A stretch of 37,484 nt of DNA from Clostridia bacterium (GCA_024404245.1 JAKSQH010000014.1:1-37484), one strand, 5' to 3'; shown: positions 14,557 to 24,043, counted from the stretch's first letter. Notes: generated by a model not told the origin, from the letters alone. Program-made: numbers and translations.

Positions 14557-15812
14557 TGTATGATCTGATCATCATCGGCGGAGGTCCCGCCGGCCTTGCC
14601 GCCGCGAACAGCGCCTGGGAGAACGGACTGAGAAAGATTCTCATTGTCGAGCGTGACAGGGAGCCGGGCGGCATTCTGAACCAGTGCATCCACAACGGTT
14701 TCGGTCTGCACCGTTTTAAGGAGGAGCTGACCGGTCCCGAGTACGCCGGCCGCTTTATCAGCATGGTCGGAAACACCGGTGTCGAAATCATGACAGACAC
14801 CATGGTGCTTGAAATCAACAAAGAGCATGAGGTGCATGTGATCAGCGCGGCCGAAGGTTACCGTGTACTGAAAGCAAAAAGTATCGTGCTCGCCATGGGC
14901 TGCCGTGAACGCACAAGAGGCGCGATTGCCATCCCCGGTGACAGGCCCGCCGGTGTGTTTACCGCCGGAAGCGCGCAGCGCTATCTGAACATGGAAGGCT
15001 ATATGGTAGGTAAGCGCGTCATCATCCTCGGTAGCGGGGATATCGGGCTGATCATGGCCCGCCGGATGACGCTCGAAGGCGCGCGGGTGCTTGCTTGCGT
15101 GGAGGTCATGCCTTATTCCGGCGGACTGATGCGCAATATCGTGCAATGCCTGCAGGACTGGAATATCCCGTTGTATCTGAGTCATACGATTACCGATATC
15201 AGGGCGGAAAACGGTCGCGTGTCCCATGTCACGGTCATGCGGGTCGATGAGAGCCGCAATCCTGTACCCGGCACGGAAATGGAATTCGACTGCGATACGG
15301 TGTTGCTGAGCGTCGGTCTGATTCCGGAAAATGAACTGACCCGTTCCGCGGGCATTGAAATGGATCCGCGCACCAACGGCGCCGTTGTGTACGAGAATAT
15401 GGAAACCTCCGCGCCCGGCATCTTTGCCTGCGGCAATGTTGTGCATGTGCATGATCTGGTGGACTATGTGTCCGCGGAAAGTGAACGTGCCGGCGCCGCT
15501 GCCGCGAAGTATGTACTGGATAACCCGTGCGATGATCCGTTTATATCAGTCCGTGCCGGCAGCGATATTGGCTATACGGTTCCCATGAAAATCCGCGTAA
15601 ACCGGGTTGATAAGGCCGCGGATGTGTTTTTCCGCGTGCGCCGGGTATTCCGGAGCAGTGTGATTGAGGTCAGCGCGAACGGCGAAACGCTTTTCACCTT
15701 TAAGCGCGATCATATGGCGCCCGGTGAAATGGAGCATATTCTGCTGCCGCGCAAAGTGCTTGACGCGGCAGCCGGTAAGGACATCACAGTCTCGGCAAGG
15801 GAGGCGGAATAA
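14556..15812 (+). CDS. FAD/NAD(P)-dependent pyridine-nucleotide disulfide oxidoreductase-like subunit
   Basis: A 418-residue flavoprotein with two dinucleotide-binding motifs: GGGPAG near residue 8 for FAD and GSGDIG near 159 for NAD(P)H. Between them lie GGILNQCIHNGFGL and VLAMGCRERTRGA; the C-terminal half contains LLSVGLIPENEL and the FAD-contacting GIFACGNVVHVHDLVD. The last ~95 residues form a small extra domain. It probably passes electrons between the GlpA-like subunit and NAD or another carrier. It is the middle gene of a three-gene set (GlpA-like, this, DUF1667) found together in many Firmicutes. Start and stop are tightly packed with its neighbours (one-base overlap upstream, one-base gap downstream), with GGAGG at 14541-14545. 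Confidence 0.9.
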   Translation: MYDLIIIGGGPAGLAAANSAWENGLRKILIVERDREPGGILNQCIHNGFGLHRFKEELTGPEYAGRFISMVGNTGVEIMTDTMVLEINKEHEVHVISAAEGYRVLKAKSIVLAMGCRERTRGAIAIPGDRPAGVFTAGSAQRYLNMEGYMVGKRVIILGSGDIGLIMARRMTLEGARVLACVEVMPYSGGLMRNIVQCLQDWNIPLYLSHTITDIRAENGRVSHVTVMRVDESRNPVPGTEMEFDCDTVLLSVGLIPENELTRSAGIEMDPRTNGAVVYENMETSAPGIFACGNVVHVHDLVDYVSAESERAGAAAAKYVLDNPCDDPFISVRAGSDIGYTVPMKIRVNRVDKAADVFFRVRRVFRSSVIEVSANGETLFTFKRDHMAPGEMEHILLPRKVLDAAAGKDITVSAREAE

Positions 15813-15813
15813 C

Positions 15814-16158
15814 ATGAAGGAACTGGTATGTATTGTCTGTCCGCGCGGATGCCGGCTGAAAGTGGATGAAGAAAACGGTTATGCCGTTACGGGAAATACA
15901 TGCCCGCGCGGTGCCGAATACGGCAGAAATGAAATCTACAGCCCGACGCGTGTGCTGACTTCGACCGTACGGATTTCCGGCGCGCTGTATCCGCGCTGCC
16001 CGGTCAAAACGGACAAGGCCGTGCCGAAAGCATTGCTGCTTGAGATCATGCGCGTGCTGAACAGTGTTTCCCTCGCGTCCCCTGTCAAAGCCGGCACCGT
16101 TGTTCTGGAAAACGTTGACGGAAACGGCGCGAATGTCATCGTCACCAAAGATCTGTAA
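15814..16158 (+). CDS. DUF1667 cysteine-rich protein
   Basis: A 114-residue protein of the DUF1667 family. The N-terminus has four cysteines, Cys6, Cys9, Cys13 and Cys30 (CIVCPRGCRL and GNTCPRGAEYG), a pattern suited to an iron-sulfur cluster; the rest is a small fold containing TRVLTSTVRISG and LYPRCPVKTDKAVPK. Its function is unknown, and constant association with the two preceding flavoproteins suggests an electron-transfer or assembly subunit. ATG 15814 starts one base after the upstream stop, with AAGGGAGG ahead of it. The frame is open further upstream, but that part lies within the flavoprotein gene. A terminator follows at 16172. Confidence 0.9.
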   Translation: MKELVCIVCPRGCRLKVDEENGYAVTGNTCPRGAEYGRNEIYSPTRVLTSTVRISGALYPRCPVKTDKAVPKALLLEIMRVLNSVSLASPVKAGTVVLENVDGNGANVIVTKDL

Positions 16159-16171
16159 GTCATTTCAAAAA

Positions 16172-16218
16172 ACAACGGTCCGCCTCCGTGCAGGAAGCGG
16201 GCCGTTGTTTTCTTTTTC
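16172..16218. terminator. Bidirectional terminator between convergent genes
   Basis: ACAACGGTCCGC (16172-16183) pairs with GCGGGCCGTTGT (16197-16208) with one G-T position. TTTTCTTTTT follows on the plus strand, and A-rich bases before the stem give a T-run on the minus strand for the MATE gene. Confidence 0.85.
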
Positions 16219-17599
16219 AGTGTTTTTCCTTCAGTTTCCGGCGGAATTCCGGCATGGCCGCGATCCCTTCATCTGTCACAGGCCGTATCCATTTCCCGCT
16301 GTACAGATGGATATGCATAATCACAAACCGGATCGGTTCGTCAATATAGCAGCACAGGAACACCAGCGGGAATGCCCATTTCCACACAAGCCCGCTCAGG
16401 CACACCGCCGGCAGGACCATCAGATACATGAATGTGATTTCCAGCACGGTGCCTGTTGTCGCGTCTCCGGCGGCGCGGAAAGTGTCATTCTTTGTCCAGT
16501 TGCCCATGCGGATCACCGCCGCGGCGCAATAGATCAGCACAATCGTAAAGCCATACTCATAGCTCAGGTCATGCAGGCCCATTACATGCAGCAGCGGATG
16601 GTTTACCGCCATCAGAGCACAGCCTGTCAGCGCGATAAATGCCATGCACAGATATACCAGCCGTAACGCGCGGCGGTATGCCGTTTCGGGATGCCCGGCA
16701 CCGACTTCCGTTCCGACAAGCACCGAGGACGCGTTGCTGAATCCCGCGAAGAAGCCGATCACAAGCCCCTCCAGCGTCCGCATCACGGCAAGTGCCGCTA
16801 TCGCCTGCTCAGGCTGCCGGCCGAGCACGATATTGATCACCATGTTGCCCACACCGATCAGCAGTTCATTGCATATAATCGGGAAGCATTTTTGCAGATA
16901 TTTTTTCACTGTCTGCCGCGTCCAGCGGAAATGCTCCCTTACAGCTGTCAGATAGGCGTGTTTTTTCAGTTTGCCCAATCCCAGAATAACCAGCACATTT
17001 ACCAGATTGGCCGCCACAGTCGCGGTTGCGGCACCCTGCACACCCATTTTCGGAATCAGTACCGCGTTCAGCGTAATGTTGACCGCAACGGAGCAGATCG
17101 CGCCGATCAGAGGGACCCGGACCATATCCGTAGTGCGCAGCAGCGATGCCATCGCCATGGAGTACACCATCAGCGGATAGGCAAAGCCGACGACGCGCAG
17201 GTAATCCGCGCCGATCTCCTGCAGCACGGCTTTATCCGTATACAGCCGCATCACCGTTTCCGGCAAAAGCACGCCGAGCAGGCAGAACACAAAGCCCACC
17301 GTCATCATGAATGTCAGCGTGATACCGTAACTGCGGTTGATCCCGTCGTCATCCTTCGCGCCGAAATACTGCGCGAAAAACAGCATGCCTCCGCCGACAA
17401 AGCCCCAGTAGCAGCTGAACATCAGGCTTGAAAACTGCGCGCAGAGGCCGACCGCGCCTACGGTATTCTCACCGAGCGCCGCCAGCATCATTGTATCCAC
17501 CATACTCCCGGTCGTTGTCAGCAGATTCTGAAGTGCGACCGGCACCGCGATCACGGCAATCTGCTTCAGGAACTGTTTCATCGGAAATTTCTGTTTCAC
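16217..17599 (-). CDS. MATE-family efflux transporter
   Basis: A 460-residue membrane protein with about twelve helices in two related halves, as in MATE transporters that export drugs or metabolites in exchange for Na+ or H+. Recognisable parts are IAVPVALQNLLTTTGSMVDT at the N-terminus, a GAVGLCAQF turn, LIPKMGVQGAATATVAANL closing the first half, and a related second half with NASSVLVGTEVGAG. The start is GTG 17599, chosen because AAGGAG lies ten bases before it; the ATG six codons later has no such site. It is transcribed from 17732-17760 with a leader of ~125 bases that can fold into GC-rich hairpins. The substrate is not predictable. Confidence 0.9.
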   Translation of the reverse strand: MKQKFPMKQFLKQIAVIAVPVALQNLLTTTGSMVDTMMLAALGENTVGAVGLCAQFSSLMFSCYWGFVGGGMLFFAQYFGAKDDDGINRSYGITLTFMMTVGFVFCLLGVLLPETVMRLYTDKAVLQEIGADYLRVVGFAYPLMVYSMAMASLLRTTDMVRVPLIGAICSVAVNITLNAVLIPKMGVQGAATATVAANLVNVLVILGLGKLKKHAYLTAVREHFRWTRQTVKKYLQKCFPIICNELLIGVGNMVINIVLGRQPEQAIAALAVMRTLEGLVIGFFAGFSNASSVLVGTEVGAGHPETAYRRALRLVYLCMAFIALTGCALMAVNHPLLHVMGLHDLSYEYGFTIVLIYCAAAVIRMGNWTKNDTFRAAGDATTGTVLEITFMYLMVLPAVCLSGLVWKWAFPLVFLCCYIDEPIRFVIMHIHLYSGKWIRPVTDEGIAAMPEFRRKLKEKH

Positions 17600-17634
17600 G
17601 CCCGTTTATCTCCTTCTCCGCCGCTGACATTTCC

Positions 17635-17699
17635 GGTCCGCCCGGCGGACCGTCTGCGCGGGGCCTCATCCGGATCGGTTTACCGTGCTCATTTATCCG
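17635..17699 (-). promoter_or_regulatory. Structured 5' leader of the MATE gene
   Basis: Within the untranslated leader, GGTCCG (17635-17640) pairs with CGGACC (17646-17651), and CCGGAT pairs with ATCCGG across ~17669-17699, the latter enclosing a CGGTTTACCG mini-hairpin. There is no clear T-run, and no riboswitch family I can name fits. Confidence 0.4.
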
Positions 17700-17731
17700 G
17701 AAATACACATTTCGTTTTCAGACACCTGCAT

Positions 17732-17760
17732 AGTATAGCAAAGCGTCACGGACTGCACAA
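17732..17760 (-). promoter_or_regulatory. Promoter of the MATE gene
   Basis: Minus strand TTGTGC (17755-17760) and TATACT (17732-17737) with 17-base spacing; the TG before the -10 makes it extended (TGCTATACT). Confidence 0.75.
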
Positions 17761-17785
17761 CACTTAAAAAGAACAACACGGTGAA

Positions 17786-17814
17786 TTGACGCTCTGTTTT
17801 CGTTGTGCTACGAT
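17786..17814 (+). promoter_or_regulatory. Promoter of the E2-like gene
   Basis: TTGACG (17786-17791) and TACGAT (17809-17814) with 17-base spacing, divergent from the MATE promoter and separated from it by only 25 bases. Confidence 0.7.
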
Positions 17815-17854
17815 ACACCGTGTTTATAACAATTATTCACCGGAGGGATAACCG

Positions 17855-18709
17855 ATGATCAACCGTACTGACGGCACGCGTATCAAGGATCTGGACGGCT
17901 TTCATTCCATCGTTCCCTATGTCATGCCGAAGCGTACAGAGGCTGAGGTTTCAAGCTTCGAAAAGTTTGATGTGACCGATCTCATGGCCTATATTAAGGA
18001 GCGCAACGAGAAGGATGGCACAAACCTCAAGCTGTTCCACGCGATTTGCACCGCGGCCGCGCGCACCATCTATCATCGGCCGAAAATGAACATTTTCATT
18101 GCCGGCCGCCGTTTCTGGCAGCGGAAGGATATTACCCTTTCATTTGTTGTCAAGCGGACGTTTGAGGATGTCGCGGAGGAATCTCTGATGACCCTGAAAG
18201 TTGATCCGGAAATGACATTCAGCAGCATTTCGGATATGATTCTCGGTTCCGTCAGCAAGGTTCGTACAGAATCCGGAAACGAACTCGGCAAAACCATGGA
18301 TTTTGTCGGCAGGCTTCCGCGCTGCGTTCTGGTGCTGCTGTTCGGTATTCTGCGCCGTCTCGAATACTTCGGCGTTATGCCGCGGTCGCTGATGAAGGGG
18401 GATCCGAATTATTCCACCGTGCTTCTGTCCAATCTCGGTTCAATCGGCGCCGGCGCGCCGTATCACCATCTGAGCAATTACGGCACCTGCTCCATCATGA
18501 TCACCATCGGCACCATGCATCCGGAAACCTGCCGCATGCCGGACGGCACAGAGCAGGAACGCCTTATGGTCGATCTGACGCTCACGCTGGATGAGCGCAT
18601 CGCTGACGGTTTCTATTTCGCCAGATCCCTCAGAATCACAAAATATCTGCTGGAGCATCCCGAATCACTTGAGGAAACAATCTCCACGCCGGTCCCGGTA
18701 GAGCTGTAA
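17855..18709 (+). CDS. 2-oxoacid dehydrogenase E2-like acyltransferase domain protein, catalytic His absent
   Basis: A 284-residue protein with the fold of the E2 catalytic domain (chloramphenicol-acetyltransferase type) but no lipoyl or peripheral-subunit-binding domain. Visible E2-like parts are FHAICTAAARTIYHRPKMN near residue 60, VLLSNLGSIGAGAPYHHL in the second half and LTLTLDERIADGFYFA near the C-terminus. True E2 and CAT enzymes have DHRxxDG there; this protein has Glu247 in place of the His, while Asp251-Gly252 remain. It therefore may not be an ordinary acyltransferase. No E1 or E3 gene is nearby. ATG 17855 follows GGAGGG at seven bases, and a strong bidirectional terminator follows the gene. 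It is monocistronic. Confidence 0.8.
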   Translation: MINRTDGTRIKDLDGFHSIVPYVMPKRTEAEVSSFEKFDVTDLMAYIKERNEKDGTNLKLFHAICTAAARTIYHRPKMNIFIAGRRFWQRKDITLSFVVKRTFEDVAEESLMTLKVDPEMTFSSISDMILGSVSKVRTESGNELGKTMDFVGRLPRCVLVLLFGILRRLEYFGVMPRSLMKGDPNYSTVLLSNLGSIGAGAPYHHLSNYGTCSIMITIGTMHPETCRMPDGTEQERLMVDLTLTLDERIADGFYFARSLRITKYLLEHPESLEETISTPVPVEL

Positions 18710-18727
18710 GCGAAAACCCTGCATACA

Positions 18728-18766
18728 AAAAAGTGCGGATCGCCTCCGCACTTTTTGTTGTTTTTT
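18728..18766. terminator. Bidirectional terminator
   Basis: A perfect 12-bp stem, AAAAAGTGCGGA (18728-18739) with TCCGCACTTTTT (18745-18756), followed by GTTGTTTTTT. It separates the E2-like gene from the convergent tldE gene. Confidence 0.9.
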
Positions 18767-18770
18767 CAAT

Positions 18771-20042
18771 TCATTCGCCCGCGACCGCGACACCCGGAAT
18801 CAGCACTGCGTACGGACCGGAGTATCCGCTGTCCTCATACCGTTCGGTCGAAAAAACCAGCCGGTCCGCGCAGTCGGATATTTTGGCGTTTACGGAACCG
18901 CCGTACAGCGGAATATCTTTCCCGTCCTTTTTCATAAGCGCCAGACGCATTTCCCCGCCGAAGTTCCCGGTAAAGTAGTCCATCTGGAAATCCGAGAATG
19001 ATACGGTTTCCAGCGTGCCTTCCGTTTTCATCTGTTCAAACGGTACGGTACCGTTCTTTACGCGGATCTTCTCATAGCTGCCGGTCGGCGTTTCGTTCAG
19101 ATACCGCATAAACCGCGTGGCACCCCAGATGTTCCTCAGCACACCGTCCTCCGTCAGCACCATGTCTTTCATCGGCACGCCGTCGACGGAATACGGTTCC
19201 GTGGCAAGCAGATCAATATTGAGCTTTTCACCCGTGCCGGCTTCCTGCACACGGTCGCCGGTTTTCCATGTTGAATAGCCGGGGAAAATCACGCTCGCGT
19301 TCGCGCGGATCAGATAATACTCAAAAAAGATCTTCAGATTCTCACCGGTCAGCAGGATATCATGCTTTCCGGTTTTCGGCATATCGGTCGCGTTCGCTCT
19401 CATGCGGACATCGGCAACAGCAGACGCGACTTTATCCTTCAGTGCCTGCGTGTCAAAGCTGTCATACGCGAACTGCCGGTACTGCTCCACATCCACCGGA
19501 CGCACGCACTGTGTCACAAATTCGCCTTCAACCTTATTAGTCTCATAGCACACATTTGTTCCCGCCGAGGACACCAGCGTCACTTCGGAACGGATCGCGA
19601 AGATCTCAAGCGAATTCACAAAGGCTTCACCGTCATCCGGTACATCCAGCACAGCATCCGCGAACGCGTTGGCTGTTTCCTGCAGGTCTCTGCCCGCCAG
19701 GTCTGATTTTGATTCCTGCTTCGCCTCGCGCACGGGGTCGGGTAGATCGTAATACGGATTCTTCACATACTGCGCGGCGAAATACGCGTTCCGCACTTTT
19801 TCTCTGATCTGTTTCTCCGTCTGACCCTCTTCGGCATACATGACGGACATACCGCGGTACTTCTGTCCGTTCTCCTCAAAATCGCGGTACACGGACACCT
19901 GATATTCGTTCATCACCGCAAGGCGCGGAATATCCAGCTTTTTTTTGATGAAATAGAGTTCCGCCCTACGGGTTTCGGTTTTCCTGATCTGCCAGACAGC
20001 GACATTCTCCTGTTCCAGCGCGTTTCTGATCAGCTGCAGCAT
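18771..20042 (-). CDS. TldE/PmbA-like subunit of a TldD/TldE protease
   Basis: A 423-residue protein of the TldD/PmbA family without the HExxxH zinc motif, as expected for the non-catalytic TldE partner. TldD and TldE form a heterodimer that degrades unfolded peptides and, in some bacteria, cuts leader peptides from ribosomally made peptides. The C-terminal beta-rich domain contains DYFTGNFGGEMRLALM and YGGSVNAKISD. It begins 15 bases after the tldD stop with GGAGG before its ATG, so the two form an operon. Similarity to E. coli PmbA is distant, so the assignment rests on the fold-level pattern and the neighbour. Confidence 0.82.
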   Translation of the reverse strand: MLQLIRNALEQENVAVWQIRKTETRRAELYFIKKKLDIPRLAVMNEYQVSVYRDFEENGQKYRGMSVMYAEEGQTEKQIREKVRNAYFAAQYVKNPYYDLPDPVREAKQESKSDLAGRDLQETANAFADAVLDVPDDGEAFVNSLEIFAIRSEVTLVSSAGTNVCYETNKVEGEFVTQCVRPVDVEQYRQFAYDSFDTQALKDKVASAVADVRMRANATDMPKTGKHDILLTGENLKIFFEYYLIRANASVIFPGYSTWKTGDRVQEAGTGEKLNIDLLATEPYSVDGVPMKDMVLTEDGVLRNIWGATRFMRYLNETPTGSYEKIRVKNGTVPFEQMKTEGTLETVSFSDFQMDYFTGNFGGEMRLALMKKDGKDIPLYGGSVNAKISDCADRLVFSTERYEDSGYSGPYAVLIPGVAVAGE

Positions 20043-20057
20043 CTTTCTGTCCTCCGT

Positions 20058-21479
20058 TTATCCAAGCCGGATTTTTGCCTTGATGTACGGACCGCCGTCC
20101 GATACCTTGACCCATTCCTTATGGCCTTTTCCGCAGTATCCGGCACCGTTGTGCTCAACATTCCTACCGACCATGCTGATGGATTTGAGCAGATCCGGCA
20201 CATAGCCGGAAAGCACAATCGGTGAGCATACCTTCCCGGTCAGTTTGCCGTCCCTGATTTCACGTCCGAATGAAACCATGCACTGGATTCCCCAGTTTTT
20301 GGGGTCCTCCATACCGGAAGACGGGTTATCCAGCAGGAACCCGTATTTCACGGACGCGATCATATCCTCAAGTTCGTCATTGCCCTCAAGGAAATAGGTA
20401 TTGGTCATACGTGTATATGCCTTGTGATCAACGGACTCGCGGCGTCCGTTGCCGGTAGCCTTCACGCCCAGCCGTCCCGCGGACACCTCATCGGCATAGC
20501 CGGACACCAGAATACCCTTATCAATGACCAGCGTGTCCGAAGCCGGGTTTCCTTCGTCATCGAAGAAGAAAGTCGCCACATCGTCATACCCGGTCGCGGC
20601 GCCGTCCCGCATGGTAATCAGATCCGAAGCCACGCGTTTTCCCATAAATTCCTTCGCGAGCGCGCGATCCTTGACAAACATATCCATTTCAACGCCGTGG
20701 CCGAAGGCTTCATGCACGATCATGCCCGTCACTTCCGGGGTGCAGATGCATTCATACTCACCCGGTACAATCGGTTCGGATTCAAGCAGATCCGTTACGT
20801 TTTTCAGCACTTCCGGCAGATAATCCTCAATCCGGTCGAGTACCTCCGCGCCGCCGAGGCAGGAAAAGGATTTATAACCGTCCTTGATTTCCGCGTCTTT
20901 TCGCGCCATCATCGCCACGTGACCGTCGGCATACAGCACATTCTGCTCCATATCCCGGTTCCCGGACATGAAAAGCTTATGATACTTCTGAAAGCCGAAA
21001 CTGCAGCTCGTATCAAGCAGGCGTTCGTCCATCGCCATTCCCTTAAGGCGTGTGCCGACCAGTTTTCCGATAATCGCCTCATCACCCATTGCCACAGGAT
21101 CAATCTCATATTCCGTGGACTTTACAAAGCTGATGCTTTCGTCACCGGATACCGGAGTCTCAAGGCGTTCATAGTTTCTTGTTCCCTCAATAAGCCGGTT
21201 TGCGATTTCATCCGTTACGGCAGGAATATCCTCCGCTTTCAGCGTGACCGAGCTGTATTCGGCATAACCTCCGCCGTTATATACGCGTACGGTGAACGCG
21301 CGTTTTCCGAAACCGTTTGATTCGTTGATGCTGATTCCCTGCGCGGAAACGCGGTAATTCTTGCATTCCACGTCGGATGCCAGAATGGACGCGTACCCGT
21401 ACTTCATCAGCAATGCATCCAGCAGTTGCCGGAATACGGGCTTCATTTCCCGAAGATAGGTACTGGATTCCACTTTCAT
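20058..21479 (-). CDS. tldD: TldD metalloprotease
   Basis: A 473-residue zinc protease subunit. The metal-binding HExxxH motif is VHEAFGHGVEMD, with His256, Glu257 and His261. The C-terminal half has GYADEVSAGRLGVKATGNGR and GIQCMVSFGREIRDGKLTG, typical of TldD, and the N-terminal domain begins near YLREMKPVFRQLLDALLMKY. It works with the adjacent TldE subunit; in other bacteria the pair removes leaders from microcins and degrades the antitoxin CcdA. ATG 21479 is preceded by GGAG. There is no obvious promoter in the 119-base gap before it, which holds two strong hairpins, so it may depend on an unrecognised promoter or read-through from the cellobiose phosphorylase gene. Confidence 0.92.
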   Translation of the reverse strand: MKVESSTYLREMKPVFRQLLDALLMKYGYASILASDVECKNYRVSAQGISINESNGFGKRAFTVRVYNGGGYAEYSSVTLKAEDIPAVTDEIANRLIEGTRNYERLETPVSGDESISFVKSTEYEIDPVAMGDEAIIGKLVGTRLKGMAMDERLLDTSCSFGFQKYHKLFMSGNRDMEQNVLYADGHVAMMARKDAEIKDGYKSFSCLGGAEVLDRIEDYLPEVLKNVTDLLESEPIVPGEYECICTPEVTGMIVHEAFGHGVEMDMFVKDRALAKEFMGKRVASDLITMRDGAATGYDDVATFFFDDEGNPASDTLVIDKGILVSGYADEVSAGRLGVKATGNGRRESVDHKAYTRMTNTYFLEGNDELEDMIASVKYGFLLDNPSSGMEDPKNWGIQCMVSFGREIRDGKLTGKVCSPIVLSGYVPDLLKSISMVGRNVEHNGAGYCGKGHKEWVKVSDGGPYIKAKIRLG

Positions 21480-21510
21480 GTTCCGGTCTCCTTATGTGTG
21501 TTTTCGTTTG

Positions 21511-21572
21511 TCCGGCATTCCGTTATGCCGGAACAGCCGTCCCCCGGCGGATACCGGCAGGACGGCTGTTCC
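21511..21572 (-). terminator. Tandem hairpins after the cellobiose phosphorylase gene
   Basis: A perfect 13-bp stem, GGAACAGCCGTCC (21530-21542) with GGACGGCTGTTCC (21560-21572), has an inner CCGG/CCGG pairing, and a second hairpin, TCCGGCAT with ATGCCGGA, spans ~21511-21532. Neither is followed by a T-run, so they may stop transcription weakly or protect the 3' end of the message. Confidence 0.6.
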
Positions 21573-21598
21573 CTGTATGGCAGCCGTGAGGGTGTTGA

Positions 21599-24043
21599 TC
21601 AGCCCATAACGACTTCCGCTTTGTGATGCTTTCCGTCAGCGAAAACAGGCAGAACGCCGCCTTCGATCTCAGCGCCGTCCACGGTGATCTTCTTCACACC
21701 GCGGCAGACATGAGCGGGATTCACAATCTCAATATCATAAACCGCTCCGCGGAAACGGCGGCTGACCTGATAGCCGTCCCAGTCATGCGGAATGCAGGGA
21801 TCAATCTTCAGTCCGTCCCAGTCGGGTTTGATACCGAGAATATAATTACTGATCACGTAGAAGTTCCAGGAGGCGGTGCCGGTCAGCCAGCTGTTCTTTG
21901 CCTGGCCGTAGTTGGCGGCGTCCTTACCGGCGATCATCTGGCTGTATACATACGGTTCCGTCTTATGCAGGTCCGAAATCTCCTCGCGCCACGCGGGAGC
22001 GATCCTGCTGTAAAGGTCAAACGCCCGGTCGCCGTGGCCGACCACGGTCTCCGCGGCAATAATCCAGGGGTTGTTATGGCAGAAGATGCCGGCGTTTTCC
22101 TTGTATCCGCCCGGATAGGAACTGACCTCACCCAGCTCAAGGTGATATTCCTTATAGGCGGGCTGCAGCAGCACGATTCCGTGCGGGGTTTCCAGATACT
22201 TGTGTACGGATTCCAGCGCCTGCTCGGCCTTTCCGTTATCCACACCGATGCCGGCCATCACACAGTAGCCCTGGCTCTCAATGAAAATCTTACCGTCATC
22301 GCATTCCTTGCTGCCGACCTTGTTACCCATGGCGTCATACGCGCGCACAAACCATTCGCCGTCCCAGCCGTCCTTTTCAACCGCCGCGGTCATCGCGTCG
22401 ATCTCTTTCTGCGCCTTGTCAGCCTTTTCATCTTCACCGCGGCGCCGCAGCAGGGCAACCAGTTCGGGGCCGATGGAAACAAACATACCGGCAATCAGAA
22501 CGGATTCCGCAATACGGTCATCCGGCGCGTTGGGATTGGAGAATGTCTGGAAGCTCTCATCAGGCGTATCGGAATAGCAGTTCAGGTTCAGGCAGTCATT
22601 CCAGTCGGCACGGCCGATCAGCGGCAGCCCGTGCGGGCCTTTGTTGTTCACCACATGATAGAAGCTGGCCTCGAGGTGCTCCATCAGCGTTCCGCAGTCA
22701 TCCGGGTTGCAGTCATAGGGTGTTTTCGCGTCCAGGATCCCGAAATCCCCGGTTTCCTTGATATACGCGGCGGTGCCGGCAATCAGCCACAGCGGGTCAT
22801 CATTGAAGCCGCCGCCGATATCGTTGTTGCCCTTCTTGGTCAGCGGCTGATACTGATGATAGCATCCGCCGTCGCGGAACTGAGTGGCCGCGATATCCAG
22901 AATACGTTCACGCGCGCGTTCGGGAATCTGATGCACAAAGCCGAGCAGGTCCTGTGAGGAATCGCGGAAGCCCATGCCGCGGCCGATACCGCTCTCAAAC
23001 ATAGATGTCGAGCGGCTCATATTGAAGGTCACCATGCACTGATAGGGATTCCAGATATTCACCATCCGGCCCAGTTTTTCATTGTCGGTGGTCAGTGTGT
23101 ACGCGCTGAGCAGTTCATCCCAGTGTGCTTTCAGCGCGGCGAAAGCCTGATCGATCTGCTCATCCGTCGTCAGCCCGGCAAGCAGTTCCTTCGCGGGCTT
23201 TTTATTGATAACGCCGGGCTTTTCCCATTTCTGATCCACGGGCAGTTCCACATAGCCGAGCACGAAATTGTATTTCTTTTCTTCACCGGCTTCAAGATGT
23301 ACGCGGATCTGATGCGCGGCCATGGGCTGCCAGCCGGAAGCGACGGAATTGCCCATCGTGCCGGTCATAACCGCCTGCGGCGCGTCAAAGCCGTTGTACA
23401 TACCGAGGAATGTTTCCATATCGGTGTCAAAGCCGTCCACGGGTGTATTCACGGCATAGAAGCTGTAATGGTTGCGGCGTTCGCGGTACTCGGTCTTGTG
23501 GTAGATCACGCCGTTTTCAACTTCGACCTCACCCGTCGAGAAGTTGCGCTGGAAATTCAGCATATCATCCTGCGCGTTCCACAGGCAGAATTCCACAAAG
23601 CTGGTCAGTATGACATCCTTCACGCCGTCAGTTTCATTCGTCAGCGTGATCTGATGCACTTCCGCGTCAACACCCAGCGGCACAAAGCTCTTCTGTTCCG
23701 CTTTCACGCCGTTCTTTTTGCCGGTGATAATCGTATAGCCCATACCGTGCCGGCAGGAATATTCATCCAGTTCGGTCTTTACGGGCTTCCAGCCGGGATT
23801 CCAGACAGTGCCGTTGTCATTGATGTAAAAATAACGGCCGCCGTTATCCACGGGCATATTGTTGTAGCGGTAGCGGGTAATCCTGCGCAGGCGGGCGTCA
23901 CGGTAGAAGCAGTATCCGCCGGCGGTGTTGCTGATGATACCGAAAAACTTTTCGCTTCCGAGATAGTTGATCCACGGATAGGGTGTACGCGGTGTGTCAA
24001 TCACATATTCACGGGCTTTGTCGTCAAAATGACCGAATTTCAT
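21599..24043 (-). CDS. cbp: Cellobiose phosphorylase (GH94)
   Basis: An 814-residue cytosolic enzyme that splits cellobiose with phosphate into glucose 1-phosphate and glucose. It follows the known clostridial enzyme closely along its length: [20 protein letters not shown] at the start, then [59 protein letters not shown] and an end at KAEVVMG. The catalytic acid is the second Asp of RADWND, residue 483. Length matches the family (~810). The start at 24043 is set by GGAGG eight bases upstream and the conserved MKFG N-terminus; the frame is open to 24124 but without a ribosome binding site. No signal peptide. A LacI-type operator overlaps its promoter, so induction by a sugar is likely. Confidence 0.97.
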   Translation of the reverse strand: MKFGHFDDKAREYVIDTPRTPYPWINYLGSEKFFGIISNTAGGYCFYRDARLRRITRYRYNNMPVDNGGRYFYINDNGTVWNPGWKPVKTELDEYSCRHGMGYTIITGKKNGVKAEQKSFVPLGVDAEVHQITLTNETDGVKDVILTSFVEFCLWNAQDDMLNFQRNFSTGEVEVENGVIYHKTEYRERRNHYSFYAVNTPVDGFDTDMETFLGMYNGFDAPQAVMTGTMGNSVASGWQPMAAHQIRVHLEAGEEKKYNFVLGYVELPVDQKWEKPGVINKKPAKELLAGLTTDEQIDQAFAALKAHWDELLSAYTLTTDNEKLGRMVNIWNPYQCMVTFNMSRSTSMFESGIGRGMGFRDSSQDLLGFVHQIPERARERILDIAATQFRDGGCYHQYQPLTKKGNNDIGGGFNDDPLWLIAGTAAYIKETGDFGILDAKTPYDCNPDDCGTLMEHLEASFYHVVNNKGPHGLPLIGRADWNDCLNLNCYSDTPDESFQTFSNPNAPDDRIAESVLIAGMFVSIGPELVALLRRRGEDEKADKAQKEIDAMTAAVEKDGWDGEWFVRAYDAMGNKVGSKECDDGKIFIESQGYCVMAGIGVDNGKAEQALESVHKYLETPHGIVLLQPAYKEYHLELGEVSSYPGGYKENAGIFCHNNPWIIAAETVVGHGDRAFDLYSRIAPAWREEISDLHKTEPYVYSQMIAGKDAANYGQAKNSWLTGTASWNFYVISNYILGIKPDWDGLKIDPCIPHDWDGYQVSRRFRGAVYDIEIVNPAHVCRGVKKITVDGAEIEGGVLPVFADGKHHKAEVVMG

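Noticed and set aside
14421-15452. A 343-codon open frame opposite the flavoprotein operon
   Set aside because: It overlaps two clear flavoprotein genes and has a shadow-like composition rich in His, Arg and Asp.
21623-22957. A 444-codon open frame opposite the cellobiose phosphorylase gene
   Set aside because: The minus strand matches GH94 end to end; the opposite frame has no start signal or recognised domain.
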